Part shown: positions 1 to 8,403 of the stretch, piece after piece
How positions within the stretch are numbered: the first letter of the stretch is position 1
Layout: every line of letters begins with the position of its first letter
NCBI RefSeq assembly: GCF_034480035.2
Contig: NZ_CP118753.2
Span: 519,001 to 583,000 of the forward strand
Direction: 5' to 3'
DNA: 64,000 nt
Source of the DNA: Methanosphaera sp. ISO3-F5
GTDB taxonomy: Archaea > Methanobacteriota > Methanobacteria > Methanobacteriales > Methanobacteriaceae
Notes under the pieces: model-generated
The model's database searches: none
What the model was told of the DNA's origin: nothing
What the model saw: only the letters and a program-made list of their open reading frames with translations
Position numbers and translations under genes: made by a program

Positions 1-497
1 AATAAGAAAATGAATCGAACAAATAATGAGAAAATCATAGCAAATTCATTTGGAACATGTAATCTTCTGAAAGCTTCTGCTATGTCTTTCATTGGTGTTA
101 TATAAGAGAATAGCACTATTGAGGTAACGCTTATCGTTAATCTTGCCATTAATAGTTCAGCAAATTCTATTCCTTCTAGTGTGATATTTATTCCCAGGGG
201 AAGTGTGTATAATACCTGACCGGGATGTACAAATGGTTGAAATATTGCTATGAATAGTCCAAAGGGTAATATTAGAAGTACTCGAATTAATGCATCTTTT
301 ATGGATATTCGGCTTATTGCGATTAAGCTTATTAAATATATTTCCAGTATTATGAATACTATGTAGTTTGAGGATGTAACAGCAAATAATATTGTAATAA
401 TTAATACGATTAATTTTATTCTACTGTCTATGTTGTGTAATATACTGTTTTGGTTGGATAAGTATTCCTGTTGTCTTAGTTCATTTATGCTTACCAC
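1..497 (-). CDS. cbiQ: CbiQ, ECF transporter membrane component (partial)
   Basis: Transmembrane T-component of a cobalt/nickel energy-coupling-factor uptake system; it links the substrate-binding CbiM/CbiN to the ATPase CbiO. I translated this from the minus strand: a GTG start at 497-495 with GGAGAT six bases upstream, then MVSINELRQQEYLSNQNSIL and several hydrophobic segments. About 165 codons are visible; the 3' end lies outside the window, where the ATPase gene would be expected. It follows cbiM and cbiN on the same strand after a 126-base gap. Family assignment rests on the hydrophobic pattern, the amphipathic start (LHNIDSRIKLI) and gene order. Specificity (Ni or Co) cannot be read from this fragment. 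Confidence 0.85.
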   Translation of the reverse strand, partial: MVSINELRQQEYLSNQNSILHNIDSRIKLIVLIITILFAVTSSNYIVFIILEIYLISLIAISRISIKDALIRVLLILPFGLFIAIFQPFVHPGQVLYTLPLGINITLEGIEFAELLMARLTISVTSIVLFSYITPMKDIAEAFRRLHVPNEFAMIFSLFVRFIFL

Positions 498-578
498 AAT
501 ATTATCTCCAAAAGTTTCGCTATGTTTTTTTATGTTCTTTTTTTGTATTAATAATTGTTAAAAGAATAATGGAAAAGT

Positions 579-596
579 AATCATATTTATATGATT
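579..596. repeat. Perfect 18-bp inverted repeat between cbiN and cbiQ
   Basis: AATCATAT and ATATGATT are perfect complements separated by only two bases, with a run of T on the plus side. The element sits in the 126-base spacer after the cbiN stop. It could be an RNA hairpin that trims or attenuates the cbiMNQ message, or a protein-binding dyad for a separate cbiQ promoter. With a two-base loop the DNA dyad reading is at least as likely as a hairpin. Confidence 0.4.
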
Positions 597-623
597 TTTT
601 TTCCTTAATTTTAAAAAATAGTT

Positions 624-911
624 TTATTTGTTTTTACTAACTAATTTGAATACACCATAGGCTAGACAAACAGTTAGTACAGCACCAATTATTAAACATA
701 CAACACCTACTAATGGGTTGTCTTCCATACCTGGTAATGTGTAATCAGGCATCATTGGTTCAATTACTTGTTTTGCTTCTAATACTTGAGGGTTGATATG
801 TTCTGCTGATGCTTCAAGTCCGTCTGGATCTCCTGATGCTAAAAATGGTGATAAGACACATACTATTAATGCTATTACAAAGATTCCGATATAAATATTT
901 TTCTTTTCCAT
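624..911 (-). CDS. cbiN: CbiN, cobalt/nickel transport auxiliary protein
   Basis: Small auxiliary subunit that works with CbiM in substrate capture by the CbiMNQO uptake system. The 95 residues form two membrane helices (about 5-25 and 67-88) with an extracellular loop containing the family hallmark PDGLE (residues 29-33). The ATG has GGTGAT three bases upstream, a perfect match to the archaeal 16S tail, and that sequence overlaps the cbiM stop codon, so translation is probably coupled. Length is normal for the family. Confidence 0.93.
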   Translation of the reverse strand: MEKKNIYIGIFVIALIVCVLSPFLASGDPDGLEASAEHINPQVLEAKQVIEPMMPDYTLPGMEDNPLVGVVCLIIGAVLTVCLAYGVFKLVSKNK

Positions 912-915
912 GTTA

Positions 916-1539
916 TCACCTGTTGTATGCTAATAAATCAGGTCTTACTGATTCGATTCCTTTAATAATTATAACAGTGATTACTGCTTCAATTAATCCA
1001 ATCATTGCATGGTATCCTCCCATGAAGAATAATCCTTCAGTTATAGGGAAGGTTCCACTTAATGCCATTTCTAATGCTGCTACTAATGCTGCTATGAAAC
1101 ATCCTGCCCATGCTGCTATGAAGATACTTGGATATTTTCCAATTTTGTCTTGTAATCCTGAAAATCCGTAGTATCCTACGAATCCTCCAACTATTGCCAT
1201 GTTTAGAATGTTTGCTCCTAATGCAGTTATTCCTCCATCTCCGAAGAATAATGCTTGTAGTACTAATACAATTGATAATACTATTATTGCGGCATATGGG
1301 CTACAGAATATTATTGCAACTAATGCTGCACCTAATAGGTGTCCACTTGATCCGAATGGAACTGGCAAGTTGAATGATTGAATTGCGAAGATACCTGCAG
1401 CTAATACTGCTAGAAGTGGTACATATTTTTCGTCTAAATTATCTTTACTCCATTTGACGGAGAGGTATAAAAAGATTATTGCTATAATGTATAATATAGC
1501 ACAAAGTGGTAATGAGATAAAACCATCTGGTATGTGCAA
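916..1539 (-). CDS. cbiM: CbiM, cobalt/nickel-binding ECF membrane protein
   Basis: Substrate-specific S-component of the CbiMNQO transporter. The protein begins MHIPDGFI, the conserved N terminus whose amino group and His2 bind the metal in characterised CbiM/NikM proteins, so the start must be the TTG at 1539, preceded by AAGGAGG. Six or seven hydrophobic segments follow, and His66/His67-like positions appear as SSGHLLGAA. It is first in the cbiM-cbiN-cbiQ operon. The 354-base upstream gap carries several short dyads that may be operators (separate entry). In a methanogen either cobalt (corrinoids) or nickel (F430, hydrogenases) is plausible. Confidence 0.95.
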   Translation of the reverse strand: MHIPDGFISLPLCAILYIIAIIFLYLSVKWSKDNLDEKYVPLLAVLAAGIFAIQSFNLPVPFGSSGHLLGAALVAIIFCSPYAAIIVLSIVLVLQALFFGDGGITALGANILNMAIVGGFVGYYGFSGLQDKIGKYPSIFIAAWAGCFIAALVAALEMALSGTFPITEGLFFMGGYHAMIGLIEAVITVIIIKGIESVRPDLLAYNR

Positions 1540-1720
1540 TTTTTTGCCTCCTTATTATTTTTTTTAATTAAAATGTAATACATTTTTAATAATTTTTATG
1601 ATTCTCATATATATGTTTGTTTTAATATTATATAAACATATTGAATTTTGGGGGATTATCTCTTCTTTATTTGAGATTTATATAAAAATTTAAGTGTAGT
1701 ATTTGAAATAAAGTTTAAAT

Positions 1721-1822
1721 AAGTATTACTTTATCAATTAAAAATAGTAGGATGGTAATAATTTAATACTGCCTTATATATGATAGTTTAAAAAAGTAAT
1801 ACTTATATGGTGTATTGTATTA
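1721..1822. promoter_or_regulatory. Cluster of short dyads upstream of cbiM (gap 1540-1893)
   Basis: The 354-base gap between cbiM and the next gene holds no convincing ORF. It contains two 11-bp palindromes of the form AAGTA-W-TACTT (AAGTATTACTT at 1721-1731, AAGTAATACTT at 1794-1804). The second overlaps a longer dyad, TAATAC-N14-GTATTA (1797-1802 and 1817-1822). Short arms 14-16 bases apart are the general layout of NikR-type nickel repressor operators, which would fit a metal transporter, but the arms do not match the E. coli NikR consensus. The nearer gene start is cbiM; the distance (about 180-280 bases) is long for an archaeal operator. Confidence 0.35.
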
Positions 1823-1893
1823 TTAAATAAAATTTTAAAATATATAAACTTCTTTTAAATTAAAATAATAAAATAAAAAAAAGTATAAGGAGA

Positions 1894-3504
1894 TTATTTA
1901 ACGTTTAATTCATCTTCAGAAAACTCTTCAGACTGTCTGGAAACAAGATCCCCCATTTCCTTTTCCTTTTCAGCATAGAAATCAGGGTCATGTATAGGAC
2001 AACATTTAAGTTTAGCATAAGGTGAATACAAATCAGTAATCTCACTCTCATTAATATCCCTAATCTCTTTCAAACGTCTAAGAATAGTAAGAACAGTACC
2101 ATCTTCCATAAGCTTTCCTAAAAATCCTGGACGAGTATTCTCTTTTTGCATGATAAGGAAAACAATCTTCTGAATATCTAACAAATCAAGCCTTTTAATA
2201 AGTTCATGGTTGTTAATATATTTCCAACCCTTTTCTTCCCAATCTTTCTGATTATCAAAAGTTTTATAAATATTCTCCTGATACAAATCATCCTTAAAGA
2301 AGTCAGCCTCATCATCATAATATCTTTGACCGTTCTCAATCCTAACAAACTCATTACTAGTATCTTCAAAGTAAGGTAAATACTCCAAGATAATATCAAC
2401 ATTCTCAATATTAGGAAACTTGAAAATATTACCAAATGACTTGTTAAGCCCCATCTGCAATGTTTTATAATCAAGAACTTTAATATGTGATTTTTCATCA
2501 TTAAATAATCTGTGATCCCAAACAACAAGGATGTTACGTATATCCTCAGTAGCTTTACATTTATACTTAATCTGATTATCTGTTATTCTTTCAATTTCAA
2601 GCAATAAATAACTTATACGAGTAAGATTTTGAGCTTTAACAGAGTTAGTCATACGAAGACAAATGTACGGATATTTAAGTAACGGTTTGAATTTAGCAGA
2701 TAATTCTTCCGGTAAATCATGGAAGAATATTTGCATAACCGTTGTATGCTCCATACTATTTTCTTCAACTTGATAATAATATTCAGCTAATTCAGGAACA
2801 CCAGCCTTCTTAAATGTTATAGTACCCTTAGTGGTTTCAAGAACTTCTAAAGTATTAAGTAAAACATATAATTCAAATATTTTATCATTACTCATTGCAA
2901 CAAGAATTTCCTTAGTAATAGTGTTATATAATTCAATTTTACTAGGGAACATGAATAATTCATCAAATACTTCATAAGATCTTGCAAGATTGAATGACTC
3001 ATCAGTTGCCTTACAAGCACTTTCAAGAAGATAAATATCAATAATATCCGGAGTTTCTACGGATGAAAAAATATCATCTTTTAATAACTCAGAAACTTTC
3101 TTCTTATTATCCAATAAGTTCTTGTTAATACTATCTAAACTAAATGAACTAAAGTTTTTATTCTTGATATTACCCATATCAGCATTTTTAATGTTTTCAA
3201 AAAGATATTTTACAAGACCAACAACATCATCCTGTTCTTCTTTAGACAAATCATCATTACCAATTATCTGTTTAATTTCATCAAAATTATTGATTAACTC
3301 TTGAGTTTCAGGAATGTTTAAGAAATAATTATATTTAAAACCTAACAATTCCATTTCATTAATTTCAATAATTTTACTCATTATCTCTGCTTCATCTTTA
3401 AAAATTTTTGTAAAAAGATAATGATGTAATCTGGTTTCCACATAATTAAAAACTGTTTGTCTATCGTAATTAGTCCAAATTTCTTCTAATTCTTCAACCA
3501 TCAT
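1894..3504 (-). CDS. Conserved-type hypothetical protein, 536 aa
   Basis: I do not recognise this protein. It is acidic and soluble-looking, with no signal peptide, membrane segment or nucleotide-binding loop that I can see. Composition (many Ile, Leu, Glu, Lys, Asn) suggests a mostly helical intracellular protein. A CC-x-x-H cluster (KCCPIHDPDF) lies about 30 residues before the C terminus and could bind metal. The start is the first of two adjacent ATG codons behind TTAGGAGGG. It stands alone between the trpS operon terminator and the cbi region, so context gives no function. Codon use resembles neighbouring genes, giving no sign of recent transfer. Confidence 0.75.
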   Translation of the reverse strand: MMVEELEEIWTNYDRQTVFNYVETRLHHYLFTKIFKDEAEIMSKIIEINEMELLGFKYNYFLNIPETQELINNFDEIKQIIGNDDLSKEEQDDVVGLVKYLFENIKNADMGNIKNKNFSSFSLDSINKNLLDNKKKVSELLKDDIFSSVETPDIIDIYLLESACKATDESFNLARSYEVFDELFMFPSKIELYNTITKEILVAMSNDKIFELYVLLNTLEVLETTKGTITFKKAGVPELAEYYYQVEENSMEHTTVMQIFFHDLPEELSAKFKPLLKYPYICLRMTNSVKAQNLTRISYLLLEIERITDNQIKYKCKATEDIRNILVVWDHRLFNDEKSHIKVLDYKTLQMGLNKSFGNIFKFPNIENVDIILEYLPYFEDTSNEFVRIENGQRYYDDEADFFKDDLYQENIYKTFDNQKDWEEKGWKYINNHELIKRLDLLDIQKIVFLIMQKENTRPGFLGKLMEDGTVLTILRRLKEIRDINESEITDLYSPYAKLKCCPIHDPDFYAEKEKEMGDLVSRQSEEFSEDELNVK

Positions 3505-3659
3505 AAACCCTCCTAATCATGATTCAGGTCAAAATTAATAATTTTTAACAAATATTTAAGTAAATTTGTTCATATCTATCTGAATATACTTATTTTTATA
3601 TTCCAATTAATATTTAATCTTTTAATGAAAATATGTTCAATTATCACTTAAAAAAAGTA

Positions 3660-3705
3660 TTAAAAAAAGTGTGGAGGTTATTAAAAAGACTTATCATAAC
3701 AAGTC
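3660..3705 (-). terminator. Terminator at the end of the hisS-trpS operon
   Basis: On the minus strand a 5-bp hairpin (GACTT at 3705-3701, AAGTC at 3692-3688) spans the trpS stop codon and is followed at once by TTTTT, then by two more T7 runs. T-runs are the main archaeal termination signal. The beginning of the hairpin uses the last codons of trpS. Confidence 0.55.
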
Positions 3706-4788
3706 CTTAGCAATTTCATGAGCTTCTTCACGCTTAGAATCAAGCTCTTCAAACATATCCGTTAACAGTTCCACAGCGCACTGTTTACAATTACCACAAA
3801 GAATCTCACCGGACAAACATTTGCTACGAATAGATTCTAACTCTTTATCATCATCAACCAAATGATATACAAGTAATTCATATACAGAACATTGATCAGG
3901 CTGACCACCTAACTCCTTCTGTTCCTGTAAACTGTCACGTCCACCAGTCTTAGCACTTTTAACCTTCTTAGTCGCATCCTTAACAGAATCAGTTAAGTAA
4001 ATAGCAGTTTTAGGCTTGCTGCTGCTCATCTTTTCTCCTGTAAGACCAGTCATAAACCGGTGAAAAGTAGCAGAAGGTTCAATAAAACCATATTCCTCAT
4101 TAAATTTACTGGCCAAATCCCGTGTAAGTCGTATATGAGGATCCTGGTCAGGACCAACCGGCACAATAACTGGCTTAGGACCACCATACTCTTCTAACTG
4201 TGGATGTAAAATATCAGCTACCTGTAACAGTGGAGTATAAATATGAGCAACATTGGTACTGTTATCAAAACCATAAATACTCCTCATCTGACTAAATGTA
4301 ACCTTCTTACCAATAAGATACGCTAAATTCTTAACATCCTCATTTTCAGATTGAAGATATAAATGAAAATTATCCTTAGTAACATCTAAACCTAAAGCAA
4401 TATAATTCTCAATATATTCAACAAGTGCAAGCTCTCTAGATTCTTCTTTACCTATTCCACGAGCAGCATAAGCTTCCATATCTGCAATGGAAAGATAAAT
4501 ATCGGAACCTTTCTCCTGATACCATTTAAGTTGGTCAACAACCATTTTATGTCCAATATGCATCTTACCACTAGGCATCATACCAGTCATAGTAGCAAAA
4601 TTCTTATTGTTTTTCAATGCATCAGCAATCCGTGAATAATCCCGTTGACCAAAGATTATTCCCCTAGTCATCAATTTACTAGCATCAGGAATATCTTCCA
4701 CAACATCTTTAAACGCTTTAATACCAAATTGTTCTGTTAACTTCTCATAATCAATAATTGAAGAACCCCATGGATCAATCATATCCAT
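3694..4788 (-). CDS. trpS: Tryptophanyl-tRNA synthetase
   Basis: Class I aminoacyl-tRNA synthetase charging tRNA-Trp. The HIGH motif is MHIGH at residues 76-80 (PSGKMHIGHKM) and the second ATP-binding signature is KMSSS at 253-257. The FHRFMTGLTGEKMSSS stretch and a C-terminal Cys cluster (CLSGEILCGNCKQC, about 325-338) are typical of archaeal/eukaryotic-type TrpRS. At 364 residues it is a normal archaeal length. It is the last gene of the six-gene minus-strand operon, 46 bases after endA. The ATG has a GGGAG-type ribosome site upstream. Confidence 0.96.
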   Translation of the reverse strand: MDMIDPWGSSIIDYEKLTEQFGIKAFKDVVEDIPDASKLMTRGIIFGQRDYSRIADALKNNKNFATMTGMMPSGKMHIGHKMVVDQLKWYQEKGSDIYLSIADMEAYAARGIGKEESRELALVEYIENYIALGLDVTKDNFHLYLQSENEDVKNLAYLIGKKVTFSQMRSIYGFDNSTNVAHIYTPLLQVADILHPQLEEYGGPKPVIVPVGPDQDPHIRLTRDLASKFNEEYGFIEPSATFHRFMTGLTGEKMSSSKPKTAIYLTDSVKDATKKVKSAKTGGRDSLQEQKELGGQPDQCSVYELLVYHLVDDDKELESIRSKCLSGEILCGNCKQCAVELLTDMFEELDSKREEAHEIAKDLL

Positions 4789-4834
4789 AATACATCAACT
4801 CCCTATAATCTCATCTATATTCAATAAATTCTTT

Positions 4835-5356
4835 TTATGGCCTAGTCCATTCAATATCATAATAAGTGATATCATATTCATCATCAACAACAGCAAGAAG
4901 CAAATTCTTACGCACACCATGAGCAACACGGACATAACTGGAGAAATCTCTTACCTTAATCTCCTGTTCCTCCGATAATATTTTTACCAGATAATTAGAA
5001 TGTCCATCACCAGGAGCATGGCCTCTTTCATAAATCCTGAAATCACTACCATACTTAAAACCTGTCTTAATAATATAACCCCTTGTACGAAGGTCTTTAT
5101 ATACAAGATAATGAGAAAAAATATGCTTTTTCCTAATAATATCAGTCATATGTTCAATACTTATAATCCCTTCATTATCATCATAAATTTCTATCTTATT
5201 CTTTTCAAGCAAATATAATGCTTCAATAAATGATAATTCAAGACCCGAATCGGTTAAATTTCCATAATAACGTTTATTATATAAATTATGTGCATGTTCA
5301 TGCTTAACAATAACACGATCCTCATTTAACACAGAATACATTGGAATAATAATCAA
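4835..5356 (-). CDS. endA: tRNA-intron splicing endonuclease
   Basis: Cuts the exon-intron borders of pre-tRNAs at bulge-helix-bulge structures. The C-terminal catalytic domain holds the triad Tyr109 (DFRIYERG), His119 (GDGHSNY) and Lys150 (GVRKNLL), spaced as in the homodimeric or homotetrameric archaeal enzymes. YLVYKDLRTRGYIIKTG is a family signature. Start choice is uncertain: the TTG at 5356 abuts AAAAGGAG with no spacer, whereas the in-frame ATG five codons later (5341) lies 14 bases from it. At 168-173 residues it is a normal single-unit EndA. The gene is six bases after the isomerase gene in a translation-coupled operon. Confidence 0.95.
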   Translation of the reverse strand: MIIIPMYSVLNEDRVIVKHEHAHNLYNKRYYGNLTDSGLELSFIEALYLLEKNKIEIYDDNEGIISIEHMTDIIRKKHIFSHYLVYKDLRTRGYIIKTGFKYGSDFRIYERGHAPGDGHSNYLVKILSEEQEIKVRDFSSYVRVAHGVRKNLLLAVVDDEYDITYYDIEWTRP

Positions 5357-5362
5357 CTCCTT

Positions 5363-6121
5363 TTACAATACATTAATTTCCTTCAAATAATCCACACTTT
5401 TACGTATTTGATTAACAGAATAAACTTCAATAACACAAATATCATCATACCTCTGTTTTTCAAGAATGTTAAATATACCTTCAAAATCTATATTATGAGT
5501 ACCAAGAGCATCATGCATATCATAAGAACCATCATTATCACTTAAATGAATATGATGAATAGAATCACTCATAAACATCTCATCCACACTAAAACCATTA
5601 TTATGTGCATGACCAACATCAAGCGTAATACCAGAATGAAGCTCATTATCCACTAAATCATACAAAGCTTCAATATTAGTATATAACAATCGTTCAAGCA
5701 GGGGCATATTCTCAACACACATCATAACTCCATACTCCTCAGCCTGTGACTGCAAATATTTTAAAGATTCAAGATTATACTCCAAAATTTTATCAGTAAA
5801 CTTCAAAGCCATAACAGGAATAGAACCCGGATGAACAGTCACACGATTAGCATCTAACTCATTAGCCTTTCTGAATGCACTAACCATTTCAGCATTAGAT
5901 GCATCCCTAATCTTATCAATATGTGAAGCAATATTAATATCAGACATAGGAGCATGAACACTAATGCCAAGATCATAATTAGAAACATCATCATAAGTCA
6001 CATGCTTGTAAGGATACTCAGTAATTATTTCAAGATAATCTAATTTAAGTCCAGTAACAAAGTCTAAAATATTCTCTATTTTAGCAGGATACAATCCTAA
6101 TGTTGAAACACTAATTTTCAT
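5363..6121 (-). CDS. Sugar phosphate isomerase/epimerase-like TIM-barrel protein
   Basis: Member of the xylose-isomerase-like/AP endonuclease-2 TIM-barrel superfamily. Metal-ligand-type motifs appear in order: SVHAPMSDINIASH near residue 50, RVTVHPGSIP near 95, CVENMPLLERLL (a Glu ligand) near 140, ITLDVGHAHNNG near 170, and HIHLSDNDGSYDMHDALG near 190. Substrate cannot be told from sequence; both DNA-repair endonuclease IV relatives and sugar isomerases share these. I start at the ATG giving MKISVSTLG, three codons inside the longest frame. It lies in the operon with the PIN/ATPase gene upstream and endA six bases downstream. Confidence 0.8.
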   Translation of the reverse strand: MKISVSTLGLYPAKIENILDFVTGLKLDYLEIITEYPYKHVTYDDVSNYDLGISVHAPMSDINIASHIDKIRDASNAEMVSAFRKANELDANRVTVHPGSIPVMALKFTDKILEYNLESLKYLQSQAEEYGVMMCVENMPLLERLLYTNIEALYDLVDNELHSGITLDVGHAHNNGFSVDEMFMSDSIHHIHLSDNDGSYDMHDALGTHNIDFEGIFNILEKQRYDDICVIEVYSVNQIRKSVDYLKEINVL

Positions 6122-6133
6122 GATAATCATCTT

Positions 6134-7990
6134 CTAGAATAATTCTTCATTTCTTAAACGAGCATATACAGGTTCATCTCTTTTCATAGCTTTAATAATA
6201 ATTTCAGCCATTTCAATATCCTTCTTAAGCCGGATATTTGCCTTTTTACCAACAGTAGCAGTAAACAAGTACTCATCTTCCACAATAATATCATAACTTG
6301 AACCAATATCTTCCTTATTAAAATTCAATGAAAGATAATTGCCAGAAACCTTGACATTAATAGGAATCTTATTATCAATTTCTTTAATTTCAAGTGTAGT
6401 AACTTCTATACTTATACCTGCTCGTTCCTCAATCTGTGAAATAGTTCTTCCATTTTTACCAATCACTGCACCAGTATGGTCTTCATCAATTTCAAGCAAT
6501 ACTCTGTTAGGTGAAATTAATGAAACTTCCATTATGGCATTAGGAGCAACACGATCAACTTCTTTTCTAATAACTTTTTCAACAATCTTACTAACAGGAC
6601 TTTTCTCTTCTTCCTTATCTTCAGATTCTTCTCTTGTCTTGTTAACATCCATTACAATTGTCTGTTCACCATAAGTATAAATCTCATAGAATAATTCGCC
6701 GGTTTCAAAGTCTTTAATCTCAATAATCGGTCTTGAAAGATCTGCTTCAAGCATACCTGTAGGAACTTTCACAGTTAACTCGATAGAATAAACTGCATTA
6801 ATTTCTCCTTTATCAATATAAATTGCAGTGTCAATAACAGAGGGTATAATTCCCAGTTCTAATCTTCCAATAAATCTTTGAACTGCATCAATAGCTCTTG
6901 TGGCATGTACTACTCCAATCATACCCACTCCAGCTAATCTCATATCGGAGTATATTTCAAAGTCCCTGGTTTTTCGTACTTCGTCAAATATTGTGTAATC
7001 TGGCCGTACAAGTAGAAGAATGTCTGCTGTATTTTCCATGTCTCCTTCTAGTGGTGCGTACTGGGTTATGTTATCATCAAGGTTAAGATCTCTTGGTGAT
7101 TCCATGGTTTTTACTATCTGCTCCATGTCATAGTAATAGTATTCTGCTAATGCTTGTGCGAACGTACTTTTTCCTGCTCCTGGTGAACCTGCAACTAGAA
7201 TACCCTTGGCCTGGTTTGATAATCTGTCCATTAATTTTTCGGATACATTATAGTCATCAAGGTTAAGTTTATTCACTGGTTTAATTGCAGTAATTTCGAA
7301 TCCGTCCGAAAATGGTGGTTTTGCTATTGTTACTCTAAGGTCTCCAAATTGTATGACTGTAGCACCTTTTTTATCAATTTCTATGAAGCAGTCATGTCTT
7401 AGTTTTGCTTGTTCTGTTACTTCTTTTGCAATTCGGTCAAGATCCTTGTATCTGAGTGGAACATAGTCTATTTCTACTAATTCTACATGTCCGGGTGTTC
7501 CTCGTTTACCTATTGGTGTCGTGTTTTCTCTTAGGTGTACTGAGGACATGTTTTCTGTGAAGAAACTTTCTAGTTCTGTTTTTTCAAGAGTTACTGGTCC
7601 TTCTTTTTCGAAGAATATTGTTTCTATTGCTTGTGTTTCTGCAATGTCTCTTTGTAGTTTGTCACTTGTTACAAGTATTGCATTATATTTTCTTGCAACA
7701 TCTCGTATCATTGCATCTATTTCTCCACCACTTGCAATTGATATTTCATCTAATTGTGGTCTTCTTCCTACAAAGTTTATGCTTATTTTTCCTTCTTCAC
7801 TTAGTTGTCTTATTTTTCTTATTTCTTCTATACCTTTATATCCTAATTCTTTTCTTCTGTTTGCATGATTTTCTATTTCTGATAATACTGCTTCTGGTAT
7901 GAGTACTTCTGCGTCTGGGTATTCGTCCTGTATTAGTTCATAAAATTTTTGGTCTATGAGTATGCTAGTATCAGGTACTAGTTTTGTCAC
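6134..7990 (-). CDS. PIN domain - ATPase - KH domain protein
   Basis: Large archaeal protein joining an N-terminal PIN-type RNase-like domain (about 1-130, acidic residues in VPDTS, EIDAMIRD and VTSDK), a PilT/VirB11-like ATPase (Walker A GSPGAGKST at 268-276, then DYTIFDEVRKTRDFEIYSDM) and a KH RNA-binding domain near 500-550 (GAVIGKNGRTISQIE). This architecture is conserved in archaea as a PINc/KH ATPase of uncertain role; RNA processing or surveillance is the natural inference given tRNA-splicing endA in the same operon. The start is GTG directly behind GGGAGGTGA. Synonymous codon style changes within the gene: the 5' half prefers A/C-ending codons, the 3' third T-ending ones. Confidence 0.9.
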   Translation of the reverse strand: MTKLVPDTSILIDQKFYELIQDEYPDAEVLIPEAVLSEIENHANRRKELGYKGIEEIRKIRQLSEEGKISINFVGRRPQLDEISIASGGEIDAMIRDVARKYNAILVTSDKLQRDIAETQAIETIFFEKEGPVTLEKTELESFFTENMSSVHLRENTTPIGKRGTPGHVELVEIDYVPLRYKDLDRIAKEVTEQAKLRHDCFIEIDKKGATVIQFGDLRVTIAKPPFSDGFEITAIKPVNKLNLDDYNVSEKLMDRLSNQAKGILVAGSPGAGKSTFAQALAEYYYYDMEQIVKTMESPRDLNLDDNITQYAPLEGDMENTADILLLVRPDYTIFDEVRKTRDFEIYSDMRLAGVGMIGVVHATRAIDAVQRFIGRLELGIIPSVIDTAIYIDKGEINAVYSIELTVKVPTGMLEADLSRPIIEIKDFETGELFYEIYTYGEQTIVMDVNKTREESEDKEEEKSPVSKIVEKVIRKEVDRVAPNAIMEVSLISPNRVLLEIDEDHTGAVIGKNGRTISQIEERAGISIEVTTLEIKEIDNKIPINVKVSGNYLSLNFNKEDIGSSYDIIVEDEYLFTATVGKKANIRLKKDIEMAEIIIKAMKRDEPVYARLRNEELF

Positions 7991-8003
7991 TATTTCACCT
8001 CCC

Positions 8004-8390
8004 TTAGTTGTATGTTTCGTCTGGATTAAATATTAGGTTAGTATTTTCTTCAATGTTTTTTCCGTCAGGGGATATTTTCCTGTAAAAACAGGAGTAATGT
8101 CCTGTATGGCATGCTCCACCGTTTTGTTTGATTTTGAATATTATTGCGTCCATGTCACAGTCGAATAGTATTTCCTTGACTTCTTGAACATGGCCTGATT
8201 CTTCTCCCTTAAACCAAACACTATTCCTGCTTGTACTAAAGTAATGAGCTTTACCTGTTTCAATGCTTTTATTGAAAGCTTCTTCATCAATAAATGCAAC
8301 CATCAATATTTCATTACTTTCATAATCCTGTGCTATAGCTGTAGCTAACTTTTTTCCATTTATTTCGTGTCTGAAGTTAGGTTTAATCAT
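8004..8390 (-). CDS. hisI: Phosphoribosyl-AMP cyclohydrolase
   Basis: Third step of histidine biosynthesis: opens the purine ring of phosphoribosyl-AMP; cytosolic zinc/magnesium enzyme. The signatures are LMVAFIDEEAF, the SRNSVWFKGEESGH block, and metal-binding FDCDMDAI followed by GGACHTGHYSCFYR. I chose the ATG of MIKPNF at 8390 because GGTGAT stands four bases before it; in-frame TTG, GTG and ATG codons up to 8402 are possible but would overlap that site. Length (128 aa) fits the stand-alone archaeal enzyme. It is immediately downstream of hisS, which links histidine synthesis with histidine charging. Confidence 0.94.
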   Translation of the reverse strand: MIKPNFRHEINGKKLATAIAQDYESNEILMVAFIDEEAFNKSIETGKAHYFSTSRNSVWFKGEESGHVQEVKEILFDCDMDAIIFKIKQNGGACHTGHYSCFYRKISPDGKNIEENTNLIFNPDETYN

Positions 8391-8403
8391 CCACATCACC
8401 AAA

